From: Runella sp. SP2
Lineage (GTDB): Bacteria; Bacteroidota; Bacteroidia; Cytophagales; Spirosomataceae
Assembly: GCF_003711225.1 (NCBI RefSeq)
Contig: NZ_CP031030.1
Span: 3,410,001 to 3,474,000, forward strand
DNA: 64,000 nucleotides
Direction of reading: 5' to 3'
Shown here: one piece after another, positions 1 through 9,408 of the stretch
Layout: the number at the start of each line of letters is the position of its first letter
Numbering within the stretch: position 1 is the first letter of the stretch
Notes under the pieces: model-generated
Databases searched by the model: none
Seen by the model: only the letters and a program-made list of their open reading frames with translations
What the model was told of the DNA's origin: nothing
Program-made: the position numbers and the translations under genes

Positions 1-3000
1 TCGTCATCGCCCGTGCCGCCGTTGATAGTCAATGAAGGTAATTGGGTTGTAAATGCCCCGACGTAGATGATGTCGTTGCCATTGGCGGTGTTGACCGTGA
101 TGCTTGCTAAATTACTCAAAGGTACATCCGCAGGGAAGTTGGTGGCAAGACCGTTATTCAAACTAAACGTCTTTCCTGTTACATCGAAACGGATATTGCT
201 ACTATTTTGGCTGATTTCCAGTGTTTCACCTGTGCCTGTTACGTCGGTGATGACAAGGTTATTGCCCGTCGTACTGATGGTGTAATCCGCCGTAATCCCT
301 GTCCCTTGTACATCAAAACGATATTGGCTTTCACCTAAATCATTGTTAGCAATGCGGATGGTGGCGGTTCTTGTCCCTATTGCAGCTGGGTTAAAATTAA
401 CCACAAAGGTCACTGATTGTCCTGGGCTTACGGTAGCAGGTAAGGTGATGCCACTGATAGAAAAATCGTTGGCATGGGTTCCAAATATCGTAATGGCGCC
501 AGTATTAATATACAAATCGCCTCCCGTGCCACCCGTGTTTTGGATGGTGAAAGTATGACTCACAACTCCCGAATTTACATCGACCGAACCAAAATCGGTA
601 TCATCTAGCGTAGAAGGAGTTGTATCCCCTGAAAGAATGTCTTGTCCAAGTCCAGTTACATTAATTTCTGGCGAAACCCCCACGGCCGTCACGTCAAAGG
701 TATAAGGAGATGCGTCAGGATCATTGCTCTGAATACTGATTGTCGCAGTTCTCCGTCCATTGCCACTGGCATCTATAATTACGGGAAAAGTAGCAGAACT
801 GCCAGGAGCGATGGTAAGGGGTAAAAGTACCGTTCCGATACCAAAATCACCCGCGCCCGATTTCGTAATGCCATTTGCTGGAATGACCAAATCAACAGTT
901 CCCGTATTCTCAATTGTAAACGTACGTACGACTGGATCTGTTGAATAAATGTCAACGTTACCAAAATCAGTACCATCTTCGGTTCTAGGTGAGGTATCGC
1001 CATTATCAATAGTTAATCCATTGCCTTTAATATTGATATTAGGCGCAGCAGGCGCTTCCACCGTAATCACTACGTCATTATTGTCAGTTCCTCCCGTGTA
1101 ACTAATCGTCGCATTGAGGCTGCTTCCTCGGAAATTAGGAATCATTGCTCCCTGTGCTAGACCACTGAACGTACCTACGATAGCATCGGTACCGTCGTTG
1201 TTGACAATGGTAAAAGTATTTCCAGCAACGGGAACGTAACTACCCGAAAGTACTAAGTTCAACCCTCTTAAATCAATCGCTCCCTGTATATTCAACTGGT
1301 CATATTCTGTATTGACCGTTGTGCCGCCGATGGCGATATTAAGGTTATTGCCAGAAGTAAACGAAATGGTATTACCGCTCAAGTCCACGGTTGTGGACTT
1401 AGGATTAATCCCCCCAGCTGCATTAATAGCAATATTACCTGTACCTGCTCCAAATGACTGATTCAGGTTTAGAGCTTGACTAGTAGTGAAATAAACATTA
1501 CCAGCAGCGTGGGTAATAGCTTCATTCACATTGATAGTGCCCGTGTTGGCATCGCCAAAATGAATAGCCCCTCCTATGATATTGTCAAATTCAAAATCAG
1601 AGATGGTTATTGGCCCTCCAACCACGTCATTGGTAGCAACAAAATTAACTCCTACTCCATTGGTTAACGGCAAAAAAGTAACTTTGTTAGACGGATGACA
1701 CCTTATTAACGCTTGATCATCCGTCGTTGAAGCAACGCTATTAGCAATCACCGTTATATCCCCACCGTTTGTGACTGTATTGATTTCACCATTTAATCCG
1801 CTTAAGTCTGTATTTCCAACTAAAACCCCAAAAGAGGTGCTACTCCCCCCTTCTTTTCCTGTAATACTTATGTTACCTCCATTGCTCGTAATTAAATGAG
1901 CTACGTAAACTCCAAAGTTAGATGTCCCCGTGCCAATACCACCTTCGCCATAAATCGTTAACGTACCCATCCCCCCAGGTGCAACTGAATTAACTACTAT
2001 AACTCCAATACAAGCACGAGAGTTACCCGACCCTCCTCCGTATCCGTTAAAAGTTATATTTCCTCCAGCAGTAGTTACCAAAGCTCTCATATCAATCCCA
2101 ACTGACCCTTCCTCCGTATAATTTAAGCTTCCTCGCCCTGTTATTGTAATATTGCCTTGACCGCCTGCTGAAATTGTACCGCCAGCATATACCCCGTTAT
2201 ACCCTAAACCACGCCCAAAACTGTTGACTCCAGTACCGTCGCCAGTGCCATTTATAACAATGTTTCCACCAGTCGAACTCATTTCACTTGATGTACCTGA
2301 AAGTACCCCGTAACTTCCGAACCCACTGGTAGGACCTCCAATACCTTCTAAAGTTACGGTGTTGGTTCCACCTAAAATTTTCCCACCGCTCATCAAATAA
2401 ATGCCTTCGGTATCATTCCCTGTATTGCCCCCTTTCCCTTTTACTGTGAGTAAACCGCTGCCAGTCACCCGAAACATCGCATTTAGGCCATTCAGTCGTA
2501 CTCCTGCAAAATTTCCGCTGGTAGGTGTACCTTGCTGGTTGGCTTCTACAAGGAGATTACCGTTGGCAGTCGTTAGCCCTCCACCTGCGTTTACAAAAAC
2601 ATTCTGGCTTACTTTTATGGTAGCATTACCCGTTCCAGTTAAGGTCACATTAGCATTTGCGGCAATGTTCACCACATCCCTACCAGGGGAACCGTCATCA
2701 TTTTGTAGATCTAAATCCAGGTTTGCATTTGCCGCAAAAGTGATGTTACCATTCATATTAACAATGTCATCGCCAACACCCGCATTAATCGTCAGACTGG
2801 GCAATGGTGTTGTAAAAGCACCGACATTGATGATGTCATTGCCCGCAGCGGTATTTACGACAATACCCGTTTTATTAGAAAGGGATATATTAGCAGGCGT
2901 TGTAAATGGCGTAACGGGGCCACCGTCAATGCTGTATGTTCGCCCTGAGACAAAAAACCTCACATTTGAACTGCTCTCGCTTACCTCCATGGTTTCTCCA

Positions 3001-3881
3001 TTGCCATTGACATCGGCAATAGTAATGGTATTATTAGCGGTAGAAATCGTATAGTCAGCCGATGGAGATGGGGCCGTGCCTACTCCTTCAATCGCAAACG
3101 TATAAGGATTTTCGTCTTCATCATCATTGGCAATGGTCAGGAGTGCAGTTCGTACCCCGTTTCCCGAAGGATTAAATGTTATTTGAAACGTTGTGGATTC
3201 AAAACGTGCTATGGGTGACGACGGCGCCGCAGTCAACGTAAAATCGGACGCATGGGTACCTGTAATCGCTACTTTTGTTGGCGTACCTGTAAGATTAAGG
3301 GGCGCAAGGTCATTGTTGTCAATGGTAAAAATCCGAACTATCGAGCCTCCAGTTACAAATTCTGCCCCAAAATGGGTATGATTATTGGTAATAGGCGTTG
3401 AGCTACCATTAGCAATTGAATACCCGTTTCCTACAACATCAATCTCGGGCTCTATTCCAGTCCCAAAAAGATTAATCCTAAATGGGCTTTCGTCCGGGTC
3501 ATTGCTGGTGATCGTAACTGTTGCATTTCTTCTATCAGCAACGGAAGGATTAAAAGTAATTCGCAGGGTAGTGGTAGCATTAGGGGCAAGCGTTGTACTT
3601 GGTGAATTGGTCACTGTAAAATCACTCGCCGCTGTTCCAGTGATGTTAATCGATGAAATGGTAAGTGTACCAGTCCCCCTGTTTTCGATCGTCAACTCGG
3701 TAGTGGACGTAACATTATTCAAAGGAATTAAGCCAAAAGACGTTCCATAAGTAGTACTTGCACTAGCATTATTGGGAACATTAGTAGAAAAGTATTTGAC
3801 ATTAATATCGGGGTTTTGGGCTAATGAACTCAAACTGGCTATGATACTAACCCAAAATGTAAGTGTAAATAAGTTTTTCAT
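1..3881 (-). CDS. Large secreted repeat protein with choice-of-anchor-D/HYDIN-like domains, 3' end beyond window
   Basis: An open frame runs on the minus strand from an ATG at 3881 to the left edge, about 1,293 codons with no stop, so the protein is truncated by the window. Residues 1-22 are a signal peptide ending in SLSSLAQ. Two Ig-like modules of the choice-of-anchor-D (ASPM/SPD-2/Hydin) type follow, each with a pattern like FNPSxxxxRxATxxIxxNDPDExP. Next comes a long Gly/Asn/Thr-rich stretch suggestive of a beta-helix, then two more choice-of-anchor-D modules. A separate module beginning ADYTIS and ending LPSLTINxGxGDD occurs twice (about 3060-2750 and 300-1). The make-up is typical of giant Bacteroidota surface proteins or adhesins that end in a T9SS sorting domain, but the C-terminus is not visible. 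No enzymatic motif was seen. A ligand or cell-surface role is inference. Confidence 0.8.
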   Translation of the reverse strand, partial: MKNLFTLTFWVSIIASLSSLAQNPDINVKYFSTNVPNNASASTTYGTSFGLIPLNNVTSTTELTIENRGTGTLTISSINITGTAASDFTVTNSPSTTLAPNATTTLRITFNPSVADRRNATVTITSNDPDESPFRINLFGTGIEPEIDVVGNGYSIANGSSTPITNNHTHFGAEFVTGGSIVRIFTIDNNDLAPLNLTGTPTKVAITGTHASDFTLTAAPSSPIARFESTTFQITFNPSGNGVRTALLTIANDDEDENPYTFAIEGVGTAPSPSADYTISTANNTITIADVNGNGETMEVSESSSNVRFFVSGRTYSIDGGPVTPFTTPANISLSNKTGIVVNTAAGNDIINVGAFTTPLPSLTINAGVGDDIVNMNGNITFAANANLDLDLQNDDGSPGRDVVNIAANANVTLTGTGNATIKVSQNVFVNAGGGLTTANGNLLVEANQQGTPTSGNFAGVRLNGLNAMFRVTGSGLLTVKGKGGNTGNDTEGIYLMSGGKILGGTNTVTLEGIGGPTSGFGSYGVLSGTSSEMSSTGGNIVINGTGDGTGVNSFGRGLGYNGVYAGGTISAGGQGNITITGRGSLNYTEEGSVGIDMRALVTTAGGNITFNGYGGGSGNSRACIGVIVVNSVAPGGMGTLTIYGEGGIGTGTSNFGVYVAHLITSNGGNISITGKEGGSSTSFGVLVGNTDLSGLNGEINTVTNGGDITVIANSVASTTDDQALIRCHPSNKVTFLPLTNGVGVNFVATNDVVGGPITISDFEFDNIIGGAIHFGDANTGTINVNEAITHAAGNVYFTTSQALNLNQSFGAGTGNIAINAAGGINPKSTTVDLSGNTISFTSGNNLNIAIGGTTVNTEYDQLNIQGAIDLRGLNLVLSGSYVPVAGNTFTIVNNDGTDAIVGTFSGLAQGAMIPNFRGSSLNATISYTGGTDNNDVVITVEAPAAPNINIKGNGLTIDNGDTSPRTEDGTDFGNVDIYSTDPVVRTFTIENTGTVDLVIPANGITKSGAGDFGIGTVLLPLTIAPGSSATFPVIIDASGNGRRTATISIQSNDPDASPYTFDVTAVGVSPEINVTGLGQDILSGDTTPSTLDDTDFGSVDVNSGVVSHTFTIQNTGGTGGDLYINTGAITIFGTHANDFSISGITLPATVSPGQSVTFVVNFNPAAIGTRTATIRIANNDLGESQYRFDVQGTGITADYTISTTGNNLVITDVTGTGETLEISQNSSNIRFDVTGKTFSLNNGLATNFPADVPLSNLASITVNTANGNDIIYVGAFTTQLPSLTINGGTGDD

Positions 3882-3920
3882 GGGTAGAAAATTTTTAAAT
3901 GAGTTTAACATGAATCGGTA

Positions 3921-3981
3921 GTAGAAAAAGGAGGTAGAAACATTTCGTCAAATGCTCCCAGAAACCTCCTTCCCTTTCTAC
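3921..3981 (-). terminator. Imperfect hairpin downstream of the 4021-4764 gene
   Basis: Arms 3921-3935 and 3964-3981 pair with a short bulge (GTAGAAA-AAGGAGGT against its complement). The hairpin lies between the stop of the lipoprotein gene and the start of the large repeat protein, both on the minus strand. No long U-tract follows, so a terminator or mRNA-end stabiliser role is tentative. Confidence 0.4.
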
Positions 3982-4020
3982 CATGAAAGATTATGAGTAG
4001 GGTATTGAAAAAACGATTGG

Positions 4021-4764
4021 TTATTGCATCATCATTAGGTCGTCGAGGCTCACCACGATGTCGTCGCCCACTTGCTTGATGCTGTATTTCATCGGATAGT
4101 AGCCCGCCTTTGCAAACTTGGTCGGTAGTGGCATTGATTTGGTCAAGTTCGGCTTGCTGCTCAAAAACTCGTGACTTACCATGGGTTCCATAAACGTCAT
4201 CTTGCCGTCGTACGAACCATAAATAAGCGTTTCGGTAAACTTACCCTTTCCTGATAATTCTGGAGACGCAGGGTCGGCCCAATGAACCCCCATTTCAGGA
4301 ACACCCGCAGGGAGGCGGATATAGTTGGTAGGAATATAGCCTGCCGCAGGGAGGTTGTCAAATTTAGCAGGAGCCACTGGATAGGCTGGTATCGCCTTCC
4401 GCTCCGCCAACGGCTGAATGTAAAAGTGCATGTCAAAGTGGGCTACGTCGTAGGTGCCTGGCGGCTCGTGTCCCGTGTGTAGGTAGTCGAGCATGATGTG
4501 GTCAAAAGGCACTTGCCCCACCGCTTCATTGGGCAAGCTCAACACCAGTGCGATTCCTCCGTGCGGTAGGTTATCAAGCGCACCTTTGGTCATGGTGAAG
4601 CCCAAAGAAGATGGCTTGTTGTCGGTCGTGAATTTAATCCAAGAATACGCCTTACCGTTTCCGATATTTTGCGACGCCCCCGTGTAGGTGGGTGCTACGT
4701 TTTCTTCTTTGGTGCATCCGAGCATCATCGCTGTAGCGCATAATAATGCGAGTAGTTTTTTCAT
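4021..4764 (-). CDS. Secreted lipoprotein, TTHB210/DUF5602-like
   Basis: 247 residues. The N-terminus MKKLLALLCATAMMLGC is a lipoprotein signal with the acylated Cys at residue 17, so the product should be membrane-anchored. The rest is soluble, with the segments MGVHWADPASPEL, IYGSYDGKMTFMEPM and a closing Met-rich tail. These resemble my memory of the TTHB210-like (DUF5602) family, whose biochemical role is not established. One His-rich stretch (HGGIALVLSLP, then DHIMLDYLHTGHEPPGTYDVAHFDMHFY) contains many His/Asp residues that could bind metal; this is inference. The gene stands alone between the hybrid regulator and the large surface protein and has its own upstream region. The family call is moderate; the lipoprotein call is firm. 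Confidence 0.75.
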   Translation of the reverse strand: MKKLLALLCATAMMLGCTKEENVAPTYTGASQNIGNGKAYSWIKFTTDNKPSSLGFTMTKGALDNLPHGGIALVLSLPNEAVGQVPFDHIMLDYLHTGHEPPGTYDVAHFDMHFYIQPLAERKAIPAYPVAPAKFDNLPAAGYIPTNYIRLPAGVPEMGVHWADPASPELSGKGKFTETLIYGSYDGKMTFMEPMVSHEFLSSKPNLTKSMPLPTKFAKAGYYPMKYSIKQVGDDIVVSLDDLMMMQ

Positions 4765-4832
4765 GATTGAAATGAGTTAAAGTGATACCCAAAATTCAGG
4801 ATTTGGGAGACACAAGTGTTATCTCAAAATGA

Positions 4833-4933
4833 ACTTTCTTTAACTCATTTTGAACAAAAAAAAAATCCCCTCAGAGGGGATTTCAATTTTTATTAACTCA
4901 TTTTTGACTTTCTTTAACTCATTTTGAACAAAA
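4833..4933. repeat. 27-bp direct repeat flanking a terminator
   Basis: The same 27 bases, starting actttctttaactcatttt, occur at 4833-4859 and 4907-4933. A partial third copy (ttaactcattttt) lies near 4893. They bracket the terminator stem at 4863-4883 and sit just downstream of the hybrid-regulator stop codon. Confidence 0.8.
4856..4883 (-). terminator. Rho-independent terminator of the hybrid regulator gene
   Basis: AAATCCCCT / AGGGGATTT form a 9-bp stem with a CAG-size loop. On the minus strand the stem runs straight into about ten T residues (complement of the A-run 4856-4865). It lies about 60 bases after the stop codon at 4940. Confidence 0.85.
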
Positions 4934-4939
4934 TGCCGT

Positions 4940-7714
4940 TTATAGCCACTCGGAAGGACTTTTTCCATATTTTTCAAAAAATACTTTTGAGAAATACGAC
5001 AGGCTTTCAAAGCCCACTTTGTAGGCAACTTCCGACACGGTTGCGGTCTGATTGGCGAGCATTTCGGCGGCTCTTTCAAGTCTAAAATTCCGCAAATATT
5101 CAATCACTCCCTGCCCCGTACTGGCTTTCAACTTGCGGCGAAGCTGCACCGACGAAACGTTCATTATCTCCGCAAAACGCTCCACGTCAAAGCCACTTTC
5201 TCCCAAATGTTGCATGAGTACTTCGTGGCAGCGTTGCATAAATTGCTCATCACTGATGCGATTTTTAAGCGCTATTTCTTCCTCCATTTGGCTTTGCTGC
5301 GCCAATTCAGATGCCCTGTCTTTCGTATATTTTTGAAGTAAAACCTGGCGTTGTTTTATCAAATTCCGAACCCTCACCTGCAACTCTTCCCGATCAAAAG
5401 GCTTCGACAAATAATCGTCAGCACCAAGTTCCAAGCCTTCCAAACGGTCGGCCAGGGTAGCTTTGGCCGTCAGCATCACAATCGGAATATGATTCGTGAG
5501 TTCATTTTGTTTTATGGCTTTGCACAACCCAAAACCGTCGAGCCGAGGCATCATCAAATCACAAATAACAACGTCGGGCAATTCTTCAATGGCTTTTTCC
5601 AACCCTTCTTGTCCGTCACTTGCTTCTAATAAATAGTAATGGGGGGCAAAAATCTCCCGTATGTAGGCCCGCAGTTCGGGGTTATCTTCCACAATCAACA
5701 GCACCTCTTTGCCATCATTGGTGGGCGTTTCCATAAGTAACTCTTCTTCCAAAAGTGTTTGTTCCTTTGGCATATTTATGGGTACAATCACCTGATTGTT
5801 GGCTGCCGCACTCTCTTCCAACATCGGCAACATCACCGTAAAAACAGAGCCTTCACCTACTTTACTTTCTACATGGATGCTCCCTTTCATCACTTGCACC
5901 AACTCCTTCACCAAAGCCAGCCCAATGCCCGTTCCTTCATACGTACGGTTATTGCCGCTATCGGCTTGGTAAAAACGGTCAAATATGCGTGGCAAACGCT
6001 GTGAGTCAATCCCAATACCAAAGTCTTGTACTTTCAGTACAAGCTGCGTTTTTTGGTAATCGACCCGTACCTGTACTCGTCCACTTGGGGGCGTAAACTT
6101 AAACGCGTTCGAGAGGAGGTTCGTCACAACTTTTTCAACCTTATCTTGATCAAAATCAGCTATATAACTCAACTGACTTTGCTCGTACTGAAAAAGAATT
6201 TTCTTGTTTTGGGCGAGCGATTCAAAGGAAGCAAACAAATAGTTTAGAAACTGAGCTAAGTCGGCTCTTTGCAACTGCATGTCCATTTTTCCCGCCTCCA
6301 GTTTGCTCAAATCCAATAATTGATTGATAAGCGTCAACAATCGTTCGGCGTTTTGCTGCATTAGTCGAAAAATATCCCGTTCTGGAAACTCTCGCCGCAG
6401 GTCTTTTAGAGGCGACAAAATCAGCGTCAGGGGCGTCCGAAATTCGTGGGAAATATTGGCGAAGAAGCTGGTTTTGAGGTTATCTAGTTCTTTCAAACGG
6501 CTGTTTTGCTCAATGCTGAAATGAAGTTTTTGCTCCGCAGAACGAAAAATCCCCCCGAGGAAAATGACAAAAACGAAAATTTCCCCCAAAAACAACAAAT
6601 ACGCAATCGAATACACGGGTTCGTATTCAATCCAGCCCAACAGTCGAATGTACAGCAGGGCGTAGCTGATCATCCCCAAAATAAAAGGAATGGCGTAGTA
6701 TTTTTCAATAGATATTTTTTTGACGATGGAATAGAGGTACAAACAAGAAAAATAGGTCGCCGAAATGATGATGCTATACACCCCCAACTTGAGCCAATAC
6801 CACTGATAATCAACAAAAACAATGATACTCTCGAAGATGGTCAGTCCAATAATGCTCATGGCGATGAAGGTGTGAATTTTCGAGAATTTCCCCTTGATTT
6901 GGGTAAAATACACAAAGATTCCACCGCCTAGAGTCACGGAGTTGTAGAACAAAAAATCAATTTTTTTAGCAACGTCGGGGTCGTCCGTAAACCACGGGCC
7001 AGCGATATTGAGATACCCCCAAAAAGCAAACGTCTTGATGACGGTATGCAGCGAATATAGCCTAAATGCAAAATTGCTGATGATGAACAAACTAAGCGTA
7101 AGTACCAAAAACAAACGAAAAATAACCAAACCGTTGAAGAAACTTTGGCCAGCATATCCCTCTAGTTTTGATTTATAGTATGTTTTTTCTGAATGCAGCC
7201 GCAAAGTCATATAGTGGCCGCGTTTGCTGGTTACTTTGACGTAAATGTTTTTGCGTTGGTTGGGGCTAAGGTCAACGACAAAGGTCGGGTCTTGATCGAT
7301 GAGTTTTTTCTCTTTCTCAACCGTCAAAATCTTCTGTTGTTTGTGCGAAAATTTTTGTCCCGTCGTATCCGAAATGTAAATATCCAACTGCTCCACCAAA
7401 GGGTTTGTCCATACCAAAATCCAGTCTTTATTGGTAGCATTGGTATTTTTTAGGGAAAATCGCACCCAGAATATATCATCAGAATAGGGAAAAATAATGT
7501 GGTCTTTGGGCGACTTTTTGAAGTTCATCGCTGCCACTTGTTCCAACGTCAGTTTGCCCGTCGAATCCTTTAAAATTTCAATGGAAGAAGTAATGTTTTT
7601 CGGAATCTTTTGGTCTTCCGACAAAACAATTTCTTGAGAAATACCCTGCTTAGGAAAGCCATAAAACGCAATTACAAAGAAGAAAAATAGCTTTATGTAG
7701 TTTTTCATTTTCAT
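4940..7714 (-). CDS. Hybrid histidine kinase/response regulator with 7TM-DISM sensor and AraC-type DNA-binding domain
   Basis: 924 residues that put a whole two-component system in one chain. A signal peptide covers about 1-27. A periplasmic 7TMR-DISM extracellular domain (about 45-170, with FWVRFSLKN) precedes seven predicted membrane helices (about 190-395). The HisKA H-box FFANISHEFRTP carries His423. The HATPase has the N-box TNLLSNAFKF (about 531-540) and G-boxes DFGIGID and GTGIGLAL. A receiver domain (about 670-790) has phospho-acceptor Asp719 in VICDLMMPRLDG and a conserved Lys in SKPF. Two helix-turn-helix units of AraC type end the protein (about 830-924, EVAYKVGFESLSYFSKVF). Classical polysaccharide-locus HTCS proteins carry beta-propeller sensors; here a 7TM-DISM module replaces them. 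Start ATG at 7714 has a purine-rich AGGTGGG just upstream. It probably regulates the adjacent xylan genes (inference). Confidence 0.93.
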   Translation of the reverse strand: MKMKNYIKLFFFFVIAFYGFPKQGISQEIVLSEDQKIPKNITSSIEILKDSTGKLTLEQVAAMNFKKSPKDHIIFPYSDDIFWVRFSLKNTNATNKDWILVWTNPLVEQLDIYISDTTGQKFSHKQQKILTVEKEKKLIDQDPTFVVDLSPNQRKNIYVKVTSKRGHYMTLRLHSEKTYYKSKLEGYAGQSFFNGLVIFRLFLVLTLSLFIISNFAFRLYSLHTVIKTFAFWGYLNIAGPWFTDDPDVAKKIDFLFYNSVTLGGGIFVYFTQIKGKFSKIHTFIAMSIIGLTIFESIIVFVDYQWYWLKLGVYSIIISATYFSCLYLYSIVKKISIEKYYAIPFILGMISYALLYIRLLGWIEYEPVYSIAYLLFLGEIFVFVIFLGGIFRSAEQKLHFSIEQNSRLKELDNLKTSFFANISHEFRTPLTLILSPLKDLRREFPERDIFRLMQQNAERLLTLINQLLDLSKLEAGKMDMQLQRADLAQFLNYLFASFESLAQNKKILFQYEQSQLSYIADFDQDKVEKVVTNLLSNAFKFTPPSGRVQVRVDYQKTQLVLKVQDFGIGIDSQRLPRIFDRFYQADSGNNRTYEGTGIGLALVKELVQVMKGSIHVESKVGEGSVFTVMLPMLEESAAANNQVIVPINMPKEQTLLEEELLMETPTNDGKEVLLIVEDNPELRAYIREIFAPHYYLLEASDGQEGLEKAIEELPDVVICDLMMPRLDGFGLCKAIKQNELTNHIPIVMLTAKATLADRLEGLELGADDYLSKPFDREELQVRVRNLIKQRQVLLQKYTKDRASELAQQSQMEEEIALKNRISDEQFMQRCHEVLMQHLGESGFDVERFAEIMNVSSVQLRRKLKASTGQGVIEYLRNFRLERAAEMLANQTATVSEVAYKVGFESLSYFSKVFFEKYGKSPSEWL

Positions 7715-7803
7715 CCCACCTCATTTGAGAAAAGAATCAAATATACCTAAATCTACCCAAAAGCAATCTTATTGCAAATAAAAACAACCCTAAATATGTC
7801 TTA

Positions 7804-7855
7804 TTACAATAGATGGTTTAGGATTTAGATACGCATCCGAAACCACCTATTGTAA
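7804..7855 (-). terminator. Long-stem hairpin after the GH10 gene
   Basis: TTACAATAG and TGGTTT (7804-7812, 7814-7819) pair with AAACCA and CTATTGTAA (7840-7845, 7847-7855), with one mismatch. It starts ten bases after the GH10 stop. No clear U-tract follows, so it may be a processing or stability element rather than an intrinsic terminator. Confidence 0.45.
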
Positions 7856-7864
7856 AACTTTTAC

Positions 7865-8965
7865 CTACTTTTTCAACGCTACAACCGAGTAAAACGCTGG
7901 TTTTGGCTGGTTATTACGGTCAAAAAGCAACGGGTAGTTGGTACGACCACGCACGGGCCAGCCGTTGAGCCAACTGTTCGCGTCGTTAACACCCCACAAT
8001 GTCACGCGGGTAACTTTGTCTTTATGCTTCAAAAACAATTTGAATAAGGCTTCATAATCCGCCGCCAACTGCTTCTGTACCTCGTCGGGCAAGCCTGCCG
8101 TGTAAGGATTTAGGCTGGGATTGCTGGCCATGCGCTGGTTGACATCGGCTCCCTGAAAGTTGCGGGGAAGCACTTCAATGTCTAGCTCAGTGAACATCAC
8201 CTTCAAGCCCAGCGCGGCGTATTGCAAAATACTTTCTTCAATGTCCTTGAACGGTACTTTACCCACGTGCCAGTGACCCTGAATCCCCACGCCGTCGATG
8301 CGCGCGCCCGACGCTTGTACTTTTTTGATAAGCTCGATGCAGCCCGCGCGTTTGGCAGGTTGCTCGTTGTTGTAATCGTTGTAGTACAGTTCCACATTCG
8401 GCGCGGCCTGCTGCGTGAGGCGGAAAGCTTCGGCGATGTAGCCTTCACCCAGATAATCTAGGAAAACAGTTTTGCGCAAAGTTCCGTCTTCGTTCAAGGC
8501 TTCGTTCACCACGTCCCACGAAAAGATATTGTCTTTGTAGCGACCTGCCACGGTTTTGATGTGGTCGTTGAAAAACGTCTGAATGGAGTCTTTGCTGTGA
8601 ATACCACGAATATACGATGGCAACTGACTGTGCCAAATCAGGGTGTGACCATTGATTTTGATGTTGTGTTTTTTACCAAAAGCAACCAGTTTATCAGGCA
8701 CGACAAAATCGTAGGTATCCCATTTTGGATGGATTAACGCCGATTTCATCACATTTTCGGGCGTTGCCATGTTAAACTGGCTCACAATCAATTGGGTCAT
8801 CGCAGGGTCACGCTCCTCAATCTGGCCATTGTTCAAGGCCGTCCCGATGCCAAAATCGTTTTTAAAGGTATCTTTCAACGACGGAATGGATTGGGTAAAA
8901 CCAGTGGTCGCTCCCGCCATCAGAATGGCCGTACTTACAGCCTTCACACTTTTTTTTGAAAACAT
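7865..8965 (-). CDS. GH10 endo-1,4-beta-xylanase, secreted
   Basis: 366 residues, the usual length of a single-domain GH10 enzyme after a signal peptide (about 1-24, ending GFTQS). The catalytic acid/base is Glu155 in WDVVNEALNEDG and the nucleophile is Glu260 in MFTELDIEV. Other GH10 signatures are GHTLIWHSQLP (about 106-116), GVGIQGHWH (about 225-233) and LWGVNDANSWLNG near the end. The enzyme cleaves internal beta-1,4-xylosyl bonds in xylan by a retaining mechanism, in the periplasm or outside the cell. It is the only clear backbone xylanase here and defines the likely substrate of the block. It is the last gene of the minus-strand enzyme run, 27 bases after the small secreted protein gene, and lies next to the hybrid regulator gene. 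Confidence 0.96.
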   Translation of the reverse strand: MFSKKSVKAVSTAILMAGATTGFTQSIPSLKDTFKNDFGIGTALNNGQIEERDPAMTQLIVSQFNMATPENVMKSALIHPKWDTYDFVVPDKLVAFGKKHNIKINGHTLIWHSQLPSYIRGIHSKDSIQTFFNDHIKTVAGRYKDNIFSWDVVNEALNEDGTLRKTVFLDYLGEGYIAEAFRLTQQAAPNVELYYNDYNNEQPAKRAGCIELIKKVQASGARIDGVGIQGHWHVGKVPFKDIEESILQYAALGLKVMFTELDIEVLPRNFQGADVNQRMASNPSLNPYTAGLPDEVQKQLAADYEALFKLFLKHKDKVTRVTLWGVNDANSWLNGWPVRGRTNYPLLFDRNNQPKPAFYSVVALKK

Positions 8966-8992
8966 TTGATTATTGGGTTAATGAATAAATAA

Positions 8993-9328
8993 CTACTGCT
9001 TGGCGAGCTTCATCTCACCGCGCTCACTTTTTACAACCAGCTCTTTTTCCGAAACCAACTCGCCTGTGTAGCTCATTTTACGGTCGTTGAAAGAGATGGA
9101 ATAAGAGATTTTTTTGCCTTCTACTTTGCCTTCTTCGATTGTGGCTTCGCCAAATTGCGTTTTCCACGTGCCAGTCAATTTGTCGCCTTCTACTTTGAAA
9201 GTATAATTGACCTCAAACGTACCGTTAGGCGTTTCGCGGCTGCCTTTCCAGTTGCCGTCAATAGGATTTTGCGCCATGGCTACAAGGCTGGCGATTGATA
9301 AAATCAGGGAAAAGAATAAGGTTTTCAT
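8993..9328 (-). CDS. Small secreted beta-rich protein
   Basis: 111 residues from the ATG at 9328. The frame is open further upstream to 9430, but MKTLFFSLILSIASLVAMAQ at 9328 is a clean signal peptide, and the longer start would overlap the end of the previous gene, so 9328 is chosen. The mature part (about 90 residues) alternates short strands: DGNWKGSRETPNGTFEVNYT, KLTGTWKTQFGEATI, KISYSISFNDRKMSYTGEL. This suggests a small beta-barrel. Similar small proteins occur beside polysaccharide-degrading genes in Bacteroidota, but I know of no established function. It sits between GH43 and GH10 in the same direction and is probably co-transcribed. Confidence 0.75.
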   Translation of the reverse strand: MKTLFFSLILSIASLVAMAQNPIDGNWKGSRETPNGTFEVNYTFKVEGDKLTGTWKTQFGEATIEEGKVEGKKISYSISFNDRKMSYTGELVSEKELVVKSERGEMKLAKQ

Positions 9329-9408
9329 TGGATTAATTGGGGGTTTTTGAGTGAAACATTTATTGAAAAAACGGTTATACATTTGCTTATCAGCTCTACA
9401 GAGCACAA

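Noticed and set aside
2401-3054. Plus-strand open frame of 217 codons
   Set aside because: It is antisense to the large repeat protein, whose minus-strand frame is continuous with clear domains and a signal peptide.
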